The notes beneath the pieces were generated by a model. It had not been told where the DNA came from. It ran no database searches and saw nothing but the letters and a program-made list of their open reading frames with translations. A DNA stretch of 64,000 bases from UBA7446 sp024639165 (lineage in GTDB: Bacteria > Bacteroidota > Bacteroidia > Flavobacteriales > Flavobacteriaceae): contig JAHEIX010000011.1 of assembly GCA_024639165.1 (NCBI GenBank), positions 15,451-79,450 on the forward strand, given 5' to 3'. Shown here piece after piece: positions 26,354 to 34,011 of this stretch (within the stretch, counting starts at the first letter, position 1; each line of letters starts with the position of its first letter). The position numbers and the translations under genes were made by a program.

Positions 26354-27145
26354 ATGAAGCATATCAATCTCCGCCCATATATTGAATCCAGCTTACACGT
26401 TGCCTTATCGCTATTGGCTTTTTGCAACGTGTTAGCGATGCAACAAGGCGTTGATGTAGCTGTTTCATTGCAATGTGCGATTTTTGGTTTTGGTTGGGTT
26501 GCCTATCAATACTTTCATTTTGTTGTACCTGCTTTGGTAAAAAGGAAAAGAATCAATTTACTACAAGTCACCATGCTTTTCTGCGCTACGGCAATTGGTA
26601 TTTTTGGACTCGCCACACAAACCACTGCTGTTTGGTTGATTTTTATTTTTGTAGGGATGATTACAGCGTTATACACACTTCCTTTCAGGGCCCAAATGGG
26701 CTTGCGTTATATCCCTACTCTTAAGATATTTATTGTGGCCTTGTGCTGGTCAACTCTAGCTACTTTTGCACTGTATAATGCTGCCTCGGTTCATTTTGTA
26801 TTGATTGCCTCAAAAGCCATACTTTGGATATTGGTGCTTATTGTACCGCTCGAAATACACGATCTTAATAGCGATGCACCACGTTTGAAAACACTCCCAC
26901 AAGTTTTGGGTGTTAAGGGGGTAAAGTTGCTGTCGTATATCTTGATTTTAATGGCTATCGTTTTGGCCTTCATGACGGCAACTAAAAATATTCTTGCTTG
27001 GATTGAAATCGGGGTACTAGTCGTTCTTGGGATACTTATTTTTAAAGTTAAAAGAGATCGACCAAAACACCTTACTTCATTGTATGTTGAAGCAATTCCT
27101 GTGTTGTGGTTGGGTTTGAGCTATTTTGCGCTTACTTATTGTTAA
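26354..27145 (+). CDS. UbiA-like integral membrane protein of unknown function
   Basis: The 263-residue protein has about eight hydrophobic segments. The middle part, GMITALYTLPFR...LRYIPTLKIFIVALCWS, and the loop PLEIHDLNSDAPRLKTLPQVLGVKG resemble the second aspartate-rich motif region of UbiA prenyltransferases, with its D-x-x-x-D and TLP pattern. The first UbiA motif (NDxxDxxxD) is not seen; at the corresponding place is FHFVVPALVKRKR. It may therefore not be an active prenyltransferase. It is convergent with purE and their coding ends overlap by 14 bases. I cannot give a function. Confidence 0.65.
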   Translation: MKHINLRPYIESSLHVALSLLAFCNVLAMQQGVDVAVSLQCAIFGFGWVAYQYFHFVVPALVKRKRINLLQVTMLFCATAIGIFGLATQTTAVWLIFIFVGMITALYTLPFRAQMGLRYIPTLKIFIVALCWSTLATFALYNAASVHFVLIASKAILWILVLIVPLEIHDLNSDAPRLKTLPQVLGVKGVKLLSYILILMAIVLAFMTATKNILAWIEIGVLVVLGILIFKVKRDRPKHLTSLYVEAIPVLWLGLSYFALTYC

Positions 27146-27617
27146 GGTCTTTCGCGCTTTGATGGACTTTCTCACCTAAGGATACTTTGTAGGCAATCAT
27201 TGCCTCACGTAAGGCTGGATTTTTTACGCCCAGAATCTGACAAGCCAATAGTGCTGCATTTTTTGCCCCATTCAGTGCTACGGTAGCTACAGGCACGCCC
27301 CCAGGCATTTGTAGTATAGACAAAACAGAATCCCATCCATCTATGGAATTGGAAGACTTAACAGGTACGCCAATTACAGGCAATGGACTAATTGAGGCCA
27401 CCATACCAGGGAGGTGGGCTGCTCCGCCAGCTCCAGCAATGATAACGTCAATACCGTTTTCGTGTGCTGATTTTCCAAACGACATCATTTTATCGGCAGT
27501 TCTGTGTGCAGATACAATATCAACATGCGTTTCGATTTCAAAAAGGGCCAAGGTGTCAATGGCATCTTGCATTACGGGTAGGTCGCTTTTGCTTCCCATG
27601 ATAACGGCTACTTTCAT
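27132..27617 (-). CDS. purE: N5-carboxyaminoimidazole ribonucleotide mutase (class I PurE)
   Basis: This 161-residue protein matches class I PurE: IMGSKSDLPVMQDA at the N-terminus, VSAHRTADKM, IAGAGGAAHLPGMVAS and LSILQMPGGVPVATVALNGAKNAALLA (in part). It converts N5-CAIR to CAIR in de novo purine synthesis, using the product of PurK. It starts 1 nt after the purK stop, so purK-purE form a leftward operon. Its C-terminal end overlaps the end of the convergent UbiA-like gene. Confidence 0.96.
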   Translation of the reverse strand: MKVAVIMGSKSDLPVMQDAIDTLALFEIETHVDIVSAHRTADKMMSFGKSAHENGIDVIIAGAGGAAHLPGMVASISPLPVIGVPVKSSNSIDGWDSVLSILQMPGGVPVATVALNGAKNAALLACQILGVKNPALREAMIAYKVSLGEKVHQSAKDLNNK

Positions 27618-27618
27618 G

Positions 27619-28776
27619 TTAATTCGCTTTAAGTTTAAGTTTTGCTTTTAAGTCTTTAATTTTTTTAAAAATAACATTTAAATCTGCACCTGTAAGGGTA
27701 ATATGTCCCATTTTTCGTTGCGGTTTAGTTGTTTTCTTTCCATAAATGTGTAGTGCAGCTTGTGGGGTATTTAGCACATGATCTATTCCATCATAGACAA
27801 ATGTGCCAATGAGTTCTTGTGGACCAACCACATTGGCCATGATGGTGGGTTCCTGAAAGCTTGTTTTGCCAAGCGGGGCGTTAAGTATGGCGCGTATGTG
27901 CTGCTCAAATTGCGAAGTATTGGCGCCTTCTATGGTAAGGTGACCGCTGTTGTGCGGCCGTGGCGCTACTTCGTTTATAAGAAGGTTGTTCTCTTGGTCA
28001 ATAAAAAACTCAACTGCCAACAAGCCTACATGCGCCCAAGCGCTAACCAACTTATGGGTAATATCATGTGCTTTTTTTGCAATTTCTTTGCTAATCTCGG
28101 CAGGGAAATAGACATACTCTACTTGATTAGCCTCTGGATGGAACGCCATGCCCACTGGGGGGTAAAGCGCAATTTCACCATCAGGATTTCTGGCTGCTAT
28201 AATGGCTATTTCTTGTTTTATAGGAACAACTCTCTCAATGATACACGGGTTATCAGGCAAAGCATCAATAGCTGCTTTACGGTCAATTTTTTTCACACCA
28301 AAACCGTCATAACCAAAACGGGCGGCTTTCCAAATGAAAGGAAAGTCAACGCTGCCATTTGAAATATGTGCTAAAAGCTCTTTTTTGTTTTCACAAGAAA
28401 TAAAAGGGGCAGTTGGCAGTTTTTGTTGTTCAAAAAAAGCTTTTTGTGTTTGTTTGTTTTGAATGATGTCGAGGGTTGCTGGTTTTGGATAAACCAAAAC
28501 ACCAGCTTTCTCCAACTCATAAAGGGCATCAATATTAACATGTTCAATTTCAATGGTAAGTACTTCAACTTCTTTTCCAAAGTTTAACACTGTTTCATAG
28601 TCCATCAAATCCCCTTGAACAAATCGGTAGCAGCTGTTTTTTGCGGGTGCACCGGCATTGGAGTCAAGAATATGGGTGCGGATATCCCATTTGCGCGTTA
28701 TATCGGTAAGCATTTTGCCTAGCTGTCCGCCACCTAAGATGCCTATGGATAAACTTGAAGATATATACTGTTGCAT
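27619..28776 (-). CDS. purK: N5-carboxyaminoimidazole ribonucleotide synthase
   Basis: From ATG 28776 the product is 385 residues, typical of PurK. It is an ATP-grasp enzyme: the N-terminal motif IGILGGGQLGKML, the glycine-rich FGYDGFGVK loop, and FIDQENNLLINEVAPRPHNSGH (in part), where the metal/ATP residues lie. It carboxylates AIR using bicarbonate and ATP. An in-frame extension to 28878 overlaps the divergent adk start and is not supported; the TACCTTTG box at 28785-28792 places transcription start just before 28776. Confidence 0.96.
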   Translation of the reverse strand: MQQYISSSLSIGILGGGQLGKMLTDITRKWDIRTHILDSNAGAPAKNSCYRFVQGDLMDYETVLNFGKEVEVLTIEIEHVNIDALYELEKAGVLVYPKPATLDIIQNKQTQKAFFEQQKLPTAPFISCENKKELLAHISNGSVDFPFIWKAARFGYDGFGVKKIDRKAAIDALPDNPCIIERVVPIKQEIAIIAARNPDGEIALYPPVGMAFHPEANQVEYVYFPAEISKEIAKKAHDITHKLVSAWAHVGLLAVEFFIDQENNLLINEVAPRPHNSGHLTIEGANTSQFEQHIRAILNAPLGKTSFQEPTIMANVVGPQELIGTFVYDGIDHVLNTPQAALHIYGKKTTKPQRKMGHITLTGADLNVIFKKIKDLKAKLKLKAN

Positions 28777-28784
28777 TATCCGCA

Positions 28785-28792
28785 CAAAGGTA
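28785..28792 (-). promoter_or_regulatory. -7 promoter box for purK-purE
   Basis: Minus strand TACCTTTG, a full match to TAnnTTTG, 8 nt upstream of the purK ATG at 28776. It rules out the longer purK reading frame. The leader would be very short. Confidence 0.55.
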
Positions 28793-28842
28793 AGGATATT
28801 CCACAATGTTGCACATCGATAGTCTGCCTGATTAAAATAGAA

Positions 28843-28850
28843 TATCTTTG
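28843..28850 (+). promoter_or_regulatory. -7 promoter box for adk-obgE
   Basis: TATCTTTG is a full match to TAnnTTTG. The predicted start is near 28857, downstream of the first in-frame ATG (28853) and upstream of the second (28868), so it decides the adk start. Confidence 0.55.
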
Positions 28851-28867
28851 CAATGAAAATAACAACC

Positions 28868-29440
28868 ATGAAGAACATTATTTTGTTTGGTAAACCTGGA
28901 GCAGGAAAAGGAACCCAAGCCGTTTTTTTAAGAGATCATTTTAATTTGATTCACATCTCCACTGGGGATGTTTTTAGATATAACATCAAAAATCAGACGC
29001 CACTTGGTGTTATGGCTAAGCAGTATATGGATAAGGGTGACTTGGTGCCAGATGAGGTTACCATCCAAATGCTCGAGAGTGAAGTAGACAAGCAACCCGA
29101 CGCTGCAGGTTTTATTTTTGATGGTTTTCCAAGAACCATTTCACAGGCTGAAGCCCTTGATGATTTTTTGTCTAGAAAGGATATGGCAATAGCCGCTACC
29201 TTGGCGCTAGACGTCGATGAGGATATATTGGTAAGCCGTTTATTGTCTCGTGGAAAAGACAGTGGTCGTGCAGATGACCAAGATGAGGAAAAGATTCGAA
29301 ATCGCTTTGCTGAATACAATGCAAAAACAGCTCCACTAATAGCCTATTATACAGCTCAAGAAAAGTTTCACGCCATAGATGGATCAAGATCCATAGAAGC
29401 GATAGCAGACCACCTAACACGTATTGTTGATCAACTGTAA
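28868..29440 (+). CDS. adk: Adenylate kinase
   Basis: From ATG 28868 the product is 190 residues: P-loop ILFGKPGAGKGTQ at the N-terminus, AMP-binding HISTGDVFR, the FDGFPRTISQAEAL segment and SRGKDSGRADDQDEEKIRNR. There is no cysteine-type LID zinc site, so it is the short-LID form usual in this phylum. It equilibrates ATP and AMP with ADP. The ATG at 28853 would add five residues but lies before the predicted transcription start. Its stop overlaps the obgE start (TAATG). Unlike in many bacteria, adk is not next to secY here. Confidence 0.95.
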   Translation: MKNIILFGKPGAGKGTQAVFLRDHFNLIHISTGDVFRYNIKNQTPLGVMAKQYMDKGDLVPDEVTIQMLESEVDKQPDAAGFIFDGFPRTISQAEALDDFLSRKDMAIAATLALDVDEDILVSRLLSRGKDSGRADDQDEEKIRNRFAEYNAKTAPLIAYYTAQEKFHAIDGSRSIEAIADHLTRIVDQL

Positions 29441-30438
29441 TGACAGAAGGTAATTTTGTAGATTATGTTAAAATACATGTTACTTCTGGCAACGGAGGCA
29501 AGGGCTCTACGCACTTTCACAGGGAAAAATACATAACAAAAGGCGGTCCAGATGGCGGCGATGGTGGACGTGGTGGACATGTAATTGTTCGTGGCGATAA
29601 GAATCTGTGGACACTTGTTAATTTTAAGTATAAACGTCATTTTAAAGCAGCGCATGGCGGACACGGAAGTAAGAGTAGGAGTACAGGTGCAGACGGGGAA
29701 GATATGATTATTCCTGTTCCCTTGGGAACCATTGTCAAAGACAACGAAACGGGTGAGCAAATTGCTGAAATTACATCTGAATCAGATGTGATCGTTGTGC
29801 CTGGCGGTATGGGTGGGCGTGGCAACTGGCACTTTAAAAGTCCCACTAATCAAGCACCCCGTTATGCTCAGCCGGGTAAAGAAGGTGTTGATCGAGACAT
29901 TACACTAGAATTGAAGGTGCTTGCAGATGTAGGTCTGGTGGGCTTCCCTAATGCCGGAAAATCTACATTGCTGGCCAACTTGACTTCTGCAAAACCAAAA
30001 ATTGCTGATTATCCCTTTACAACGCTAAAGCCTAACTTGGGAATCGTAGAAAATCGCGATTACACCTCTTTTGTAATGGCGGATATCCCTGGTATTATTG
30101 AAGGAGCGGCAGAAGGGAAAGGACTGGGGCATTACTTCTTACGACATATTGAACGCAATAGTGTTTTGCTTTATATTATTCCAGCGGATGCGGATGATAT
30201 TAAAAAACAATTTAGTATTTTGAACAGTGAATTGACACGCTATAATCCTGAGTTGTTAGATAAGAATTTTATGATTGGTATCTCAAAATCTGATATTTTA
30301 GATGAAGAGTTGTATACAGCTATTGAAGATGAATGTAAGACTGCTTTTGATCACATTCCTTTTGTCATATTTTCCTCTGTTTCACAACAGGGTATAACCG
30401 CATTGAAAGATAAATTATGGCAATTGCTCAACGACTGA
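29440..30438 (+). CDS. obgE: Obg family GTPase (ObgE/CgtA)
   Basis: The 332-residue protein has the glycine-rich Obg fold at the N-terminus (VTSGNGGKGSTHFHREK, GGPDGGDGGRGGHV), then the GTPase domain with G1 GFPNAGKST (168-176), G3 DIPGIIEGA and G4 ISKSD. The C-terminal extension of some Obg proteins is absent. Obg binds the large ribosomal subunit and links ribosome assembly to nucleotide state and stress. It overlaps adk by one base and the next gene by 22 bases, so all three are probably co-transcribed. Confidence 0.96.
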   Translation: MTEGNFVDYVKIHVTSGNGGKGSTHFHREKYITKGGPDGGDGGRGGHVIVRGDKNLWTLVNFKYKRHFKAAHGGHGSKSRSTGADGEDMIIPVPLGTIVKDNETGEQIAEITSESDVIVVPGGMGGRGNWHFKSPTNQAPRYAQPGKEGVDRDITLELKVLADVGLVGFPNAGKSTLLANLTSAKPKIADYPFTTLKPNLGIVENRDYTSFVMADIPGIIEGAAEGKGLGHYFLRHIERNSVLLYIIPADADDIKKQFSILNSELTRYNPELLDKNFMIGISKSDILDEELYTAIEDECKTAFDHIPFVIFSSVSQQGITALKDKLWQLLND

Positions 30439-31271
30439 TATTCGTCATTTTATGTGTCTTTTTTTCCTATGGGCAGCGTATTCCCATCGCACTTTTTGAG
30501 CCGGTGGTTATCACCTCTGATCAGCAGTCACGCATTATTACGCTTGATTCTATCGATGTCAAAACGCTTGCAGAGCAGGAGGAACTCGCCCTGTTGTATG
30601 CCAATACACGTGCATATGAACAATCTTTCGATATTTTTGTTTCCCTTGCAAAAGATTATCCCACTAATTATGATTATCAGTTTTTATTGGGTGGCATTGC
30701 TGGAATTTTAGCTTCAGAGGTGTCTCGGGTAAAGTCCTTATCATATGTAAGAGCCATGAAAACAGCTTTTGAGCAGGCGGCGCGTATTGCACCAGACTCG
30801 CTTGTAACCCAACTGGTTTTATTGGAATTGTATACCGAATTACCTTGGGTACTGGGCGGGAGTGACAAAAAAGCCAATAGGGCGCTTAGCGCCATCCAAT
30901 CATTATCTGATATAGAAGGTTTTTTAGCAGCAGGTTATTATTACAGAACAACCAAAAAGAATAAAGAAGCATTGGTTGCCTATTTGAATGCTGTAAACGA
31001 AGTAGATGTATGCAGCACACCGAAAGTTTCTAATGATGCCTATTACGTTATGGGTGTATTGAGTTTTTATTTGCAAAAGGACATCACCAAAGCCCTTTGC
31101 TTTTTTGAACACTATGTTGCTCATTTTAATGGGGGCGATCGCTATCCAAAGTCTTTTGCTCGACATTATATAGCTAAGCTAACTTCTGTTATTCATGTAA
31201 ATGAGGAGATGGAAGAAAAGCTCTTAACATACGACCCCCTGACAAGGTGGATTCAAAATAACTTTAAGTAA
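30417..31271 (+). CDS. Exported TPR-like repeat protein of unknown function
   Basis: The 284-residue protein begins with a hydrophobic segment (AQRLIFVILCVFFSYGQ), probably a signal peptide, and continues with helical repeats reminiscent of TPRs: LALLYANTRAYEQSFDIFVSLAKDYP, AFEQAARIAPDS and YYYRTTKKNKEALVAYLNAV (in part). No catalytic motif is seen. The start at ATG 30417 lies inside obgE (22-nt overlap). It precedes the deacetylase-like gene by 7 nt. A role as a scaffold in the envelope is possible but not shown. Confidence 0.7.
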   Translation: MAIAQRLIFVILCVFFSYGQRIPIALFEPVVITSDQQSRIITLDSIDVKTLAEQEELALLYANTRAYEQSFDIFVSLAKDYPTNYDYQFLLGGIAGILASEVSRVKSLSYVRAMKTAFEQAARIAPDSLVTQLVLLELYTELPWVLGGSDKKANRALSAIQSLSDIEGFLAAGYYYRTTKKNKEALVAYLNAVNEVDVCSTPKVSNDAYYVMGVLSFYLQKDITKALCFFEHYVAHFNGGDRYPKSFARHYIAKLTSVIHVNEEMEEKLLTYDPLTRWIQNNFK

Positions 31272-31278
31272 CGGAATC

Positions 31279-32571
31279 ATGATTTTGATTCATACTCCTG
31301 TAGTTAAGCCTCGTATCATTTATGTTTTTAGGCATTTTTTTCAGTATCGATTAGGTCAAGAAGTTTCGTTTACGTCTGATGTGAGTGCATTTGTTGCCCA
31401 CAGCGGTCCTAAGATGTCTTACGGCGATGTTCCATTAGGTAATGAGTTTTTTATAGCAGCCAATGGCTTACTCGCTGAGCAGGGTGTTAACTCAGTGGAT
31501 ATTTCTGTTTTTCAATGGGAGGGCATGCCAGCCTTTTTTGCTACTTCTGCGAAAAGTCAATTGCCATTTGATTTTTTTGCAGCATCCTTCTATTTGATGA
31601 GTAGGTATGAGGAATACATGCCTTATGTTCCTGATGATTTGGGTAGATTTAAAGTAGAGCAGTCTTTGGCTCATAACCATAATTTTTTGGATTTACCCCT
31701 AATAGATATGTGGTTTGAGCGCTTTGTAGCTGCGTGGACAGATTTTTTTGAATTACCTCCTTTTACTCAGCAAGTCAGTACTACTGAGTTGGTAGTTGAA
31801 ATTCCACAATTGTATGCCTATAAGTATAAAACCCTGTTCCGTTCTTTCTTTGAGGGGCTTTATGATTTCGGGCGCTTAAGATTTGCAAAGACTTTTGATC
31901 GCTTGATGGTGATCTTGCGTTTTCGCGAGGATCCACTTATTGGCTTGATTGAACAAATGGAAGCCTTTCGGTCTACAGCGGTATCGTTTCGTTTTTTTGC
32001 TCTTTATGCTGCACTTGGGATTCACGATAAAAGTTTAAGTGTATTTAGTAAAAAACACCAACAAGAACTTAAAAGCTTATCGGATTATGCGCCTACTGCG
32101 CCACTGGCTTCTTTCGAATCTACCCAAAAAAGCCAAAAGCTTGTTCAAGATATTACTCGTTTTTCTGGGCTAATCCACAGACCCATCAAAGCCATTCGTC
32201 AACACAAGTTGGTTTTGCGATTTCCAGACACCTATCGTACCTATGCTTCTTTAGGAATCAAACACGATTATTCTATGCAATACCCTGATGTTCCTGGATT
32301 TCGTGCTAGCACTGCTCATCCGTTTCGCTTCTACGATTTGGGCGAGGAGCAGCAAACACCATTAACGATACATCCCATTTGTTTAAGTGAGACACAAATA
32401 CGCGCACAGCAGTATGCTAGAAAAATGCGACAGCTTTTTATCGGGTATCAGTCTCGCTTGCAAAAACTACATGCGCCTTTGTTGGTGGCACTAACGAACG
32501 AAAGTTTTAACAGCCGCTCCAAAAATCTTACATTTCTAGCTACATTAAAAAAAATGTTGATTCATGAATAA
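31279..32571 (+). CDS. Polysaccharide deacetylase-like protein, probably catalytically diverged
   Basis: The 430-residue protein resembles a family of Bacteroidota polysaccharide deacetylase-like proteins: FFAASFYLMSRYEEY in the N-terminal part, and GIKHDYSMQYPDVPGFRASTAHPFRFYDL (in part) near the C-terminus. By my recollection of that family, a DxD-type motif is expected near residues 170-180 and an H-P-S-Y-like motif near 275. Here the first reads VVEIPQLYAYKYK and the second APLASFEST, with no Asp or His at those places. It may thus be a pseudoenzyme or have changed specificity. The HAD gene overlaps its end by 8 bases. No signal peptide is evident. Confidence 0.65.
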   Translation: MILIHTPVVKPRIIYVFRHFFQYRLGQEVSFTSDVSAFVAHSGPKMSYGDVPLGNEFFIAANGLLAEQGVNSVDISVFQWEGMPAFFATSAKSQLPFDFFAASFYLMSRYEEYMPYVPDDLGRFKVEQSLAHNHNFLDLPLIDMWFERFVAAWTDFFELPPFTQQVSTTELVVEIPQLYAYKYKTLFRSFFEGLYDFGRLRFAKTFDRLMVILRFREDPLIGLIEQMEAFRSTAVSFRFFALYAALGIHDKSLSVFSKKHQQELKSLSDYAPTAPLASFESTQKSQKLVQDITRFSGLIHRPIKAIRQHKLVLRFPDTYRTYASLGIKHDYSMQYPDVPGFRASTAHPFRFYDLGEEQQTPLTIHPICLSETQIRAQQYARKMRQLFIGYQSRLQKLHAPLLVALTNESFNSRSKNLTFLATLKKMLIHE

Positions 32572-33253
32572 ATCGACTATCAAGGCGCTGTATTTTGATT
32601 TGGACCATACGCTTTGGGATTTTGAGCAAAACTCTGCACTGGCCTTTAAAGCGCTTTTTAAGCAATACGATATAGGTCTTGAGCTTGATAGTTTCCTCAA
32701 TGTCTATATACCAAGTAACATTGCCTACTGGCGGTTGTATCGCGAAGGTAAGATTGACAAAGAAAAGTTGCGTTACGAACGCCTAAAAACTGTTTTTGAC
32801 CAGTTGAATTACAAAGCATCCGATGCCTTAATTTTTGATATGGCAGATGCCTATATTCAAACACTTCCTGAATATAACACCTTGTTTCCAGGTGCTATTT
32901 CCATATTGGAGGCACTCAAGCCTCACTATGCATTGCATATGATTACCAATGGATTTAAAGATGTGCAGCATTTTAAAATGAAAAATTCGGGACTCTTGCC
33001 TTATTTTGAAACGGTTACCGATTCGTCTTCAGTAGGTAAGAAAAAGCCAGATCCTGAAATTTTCAATCACGCCCTAAAAGTCGGTGGCGTTAGATCATCA
33101 GAGGCTGTTATGATAGGGGATAGCCTAGAGGCTGATATTGAAGGTGCCCTAAAGGTGGGGATGCATGCCGTTCATTTTATGCCTTTGAAGCAAATAAATC
33201 CTACGCACTATAAAGAAATTGAACAACTGGAAGAGTTGACATTTTTGCTTTAG
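32564..33253 (+). CDS. HAD family phosphatase, YjjG-type nucleotidase
   Basis: The 229-residue protein has the HAD motifs: motif I YFDLDHTLWDF near residue 10, motif II MITNGFKDVQ, and motifs III/IV KKKPDPEIF and MIGDSLEADIEGA. The cap region and overall length fit the YjjG noncanonical pyrimidine nucleotidase subfamily, which cleans damaged nucleotides. The start overlaps the deacetylase-like gene by 8 bases. It is convergent with the RlmB-type gene, with four bases shared between the stops. Confidence 0.87.
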   Translation: MNKSTIKALYFDLDHTLWDFEQNSALAFKALFKQYDIGLELDSFLNVYIPSNIAYWRLYREGKIDKEKLRYERLKTVFDQLNYKASDALIFDMADAYIQTLPEYNTLFPGAISILEALKPHYALHMITNGFKDVQHFKMKNSGLLPYFETVTDSSSVGKKKPDPEIFNHALKVGGVRSSEAVMIGDSLEADIEGALKVGMHAVHFMPLKQINPTHYKEIEQLEELTFLL

Positions 33254-33966
33254 TTGTTTTGTCTGTGGTATTCATATAACACTAGCGAAGCAGCAACAGA
33301 AACATTATAGGAGTCCATTACGTCATTAATCGGAATTTTTATTTGCTCATCACAAAGGTTGAGAACCCCTTTGCTAATGCCTTTGTGTTCATTCCCCATG
33401 ACTATACCCAAAGAGCGCTTAAGGTTTGTGTCTGAAACAAATGAATTTGCTTTTTCTGTACAACCAACCAGTGCTATTTCGTGTGATTGTAGCAGATACA
33501 TGGCATCTTTAAGGTGGCTTACACGAACAATGGGAATGTGAAATGCACCTCCAGCAGAGGCTTGAATGGCAATGTCATTTAGGGGCGCACTCCCTGTTTG
33601 ACCAATGATGATACCACTTGCGCCTAAACCCGCAGCAGAACGTATGATAGCACCAAAATTTCGAACATCGGTAATGCCGTCTAAAAGCAAAAAGAATTGT
33701 TGTTTTTCTGGGTCAAGGATACTTTCTAGCTCAGTAAACTGAATTTGCCCAATGAGCGCCACAAAGCCTTGGTGATTTTCTTTGGTATGCTTGTATAGTT
33801 TTTGCTCTGGCACAAACGAATACGAAACACCTGATCGCATGATTTCGTCTTTCAGCTTTTGTGCAGCAGGGTTTTTAAGTCCGTCTTCAATGAGAACCTT
33901 TTGAATTCTACTGGGATCTTGAATGGCTTCTCTGACAGCGTTAATTCCAAATGTGGTCTTTTTCAT
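33250..33966 (-). CDS. rlmB: TrmH/RlmB-type SpoU family rRNA 2'-O-methyltransferase
   Basis: The 238-residue protein is a SPOUT methyltransferase with an N-terminal substrate-binding domain (FGINAVREAI) and the three SpoU motifs: LLLDGITDVRNFGAIIRSA, GIVMGNEHKGIS, and IPINDVMDSYNVSVAASLVLYE (in part). RlmB methylates G2251 in the 23S rRNA P loop; the N-terminal domain points to RlmB and not TrmH. It is transcribed alone, leftward. The short spacer to the divergent metalloprotease gene is 45 nt. Confidence 0.87.
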   Translation of the reverse strand: MKKTTFGINAVREAIQDPSRIQKVLIEDGLKNPAAQKLKDEIMRSGVSYSFVPEQKLYKHTKENHQGFVALIGQIQFTELESILDPEKQQFFLLLDGITDVRNFGAIIRSAAGLGASGIIIGQTGSAPLNDIAIQASAGGAFHIPIVRVSHLKDAMYLLQSHEIALVGCTEKANSFVSDTNLKRSLGIVMGNEHKGISKGVLNLCDEQIKIPINDVMDSYNVSVAASLVLYEYHRQNN

Positions 33967-34011
33967 AAATTATTTTGGCTATATTGTATTACTAATTATT
34001 TAAATTAAAAG

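Noticed and set aside
27778..28362. 194-codon open frame on the + strand inside purK
   Set aside because: No recognisable family, and it lies fully antisense to a well-supported PurK; it is a shadow frame.
28777..28878. Longer N-terminus for PurK
   Set aside because: The extra 34 residues match nothing, overlap the divergent adk start, and lie before the predicted promoter box.
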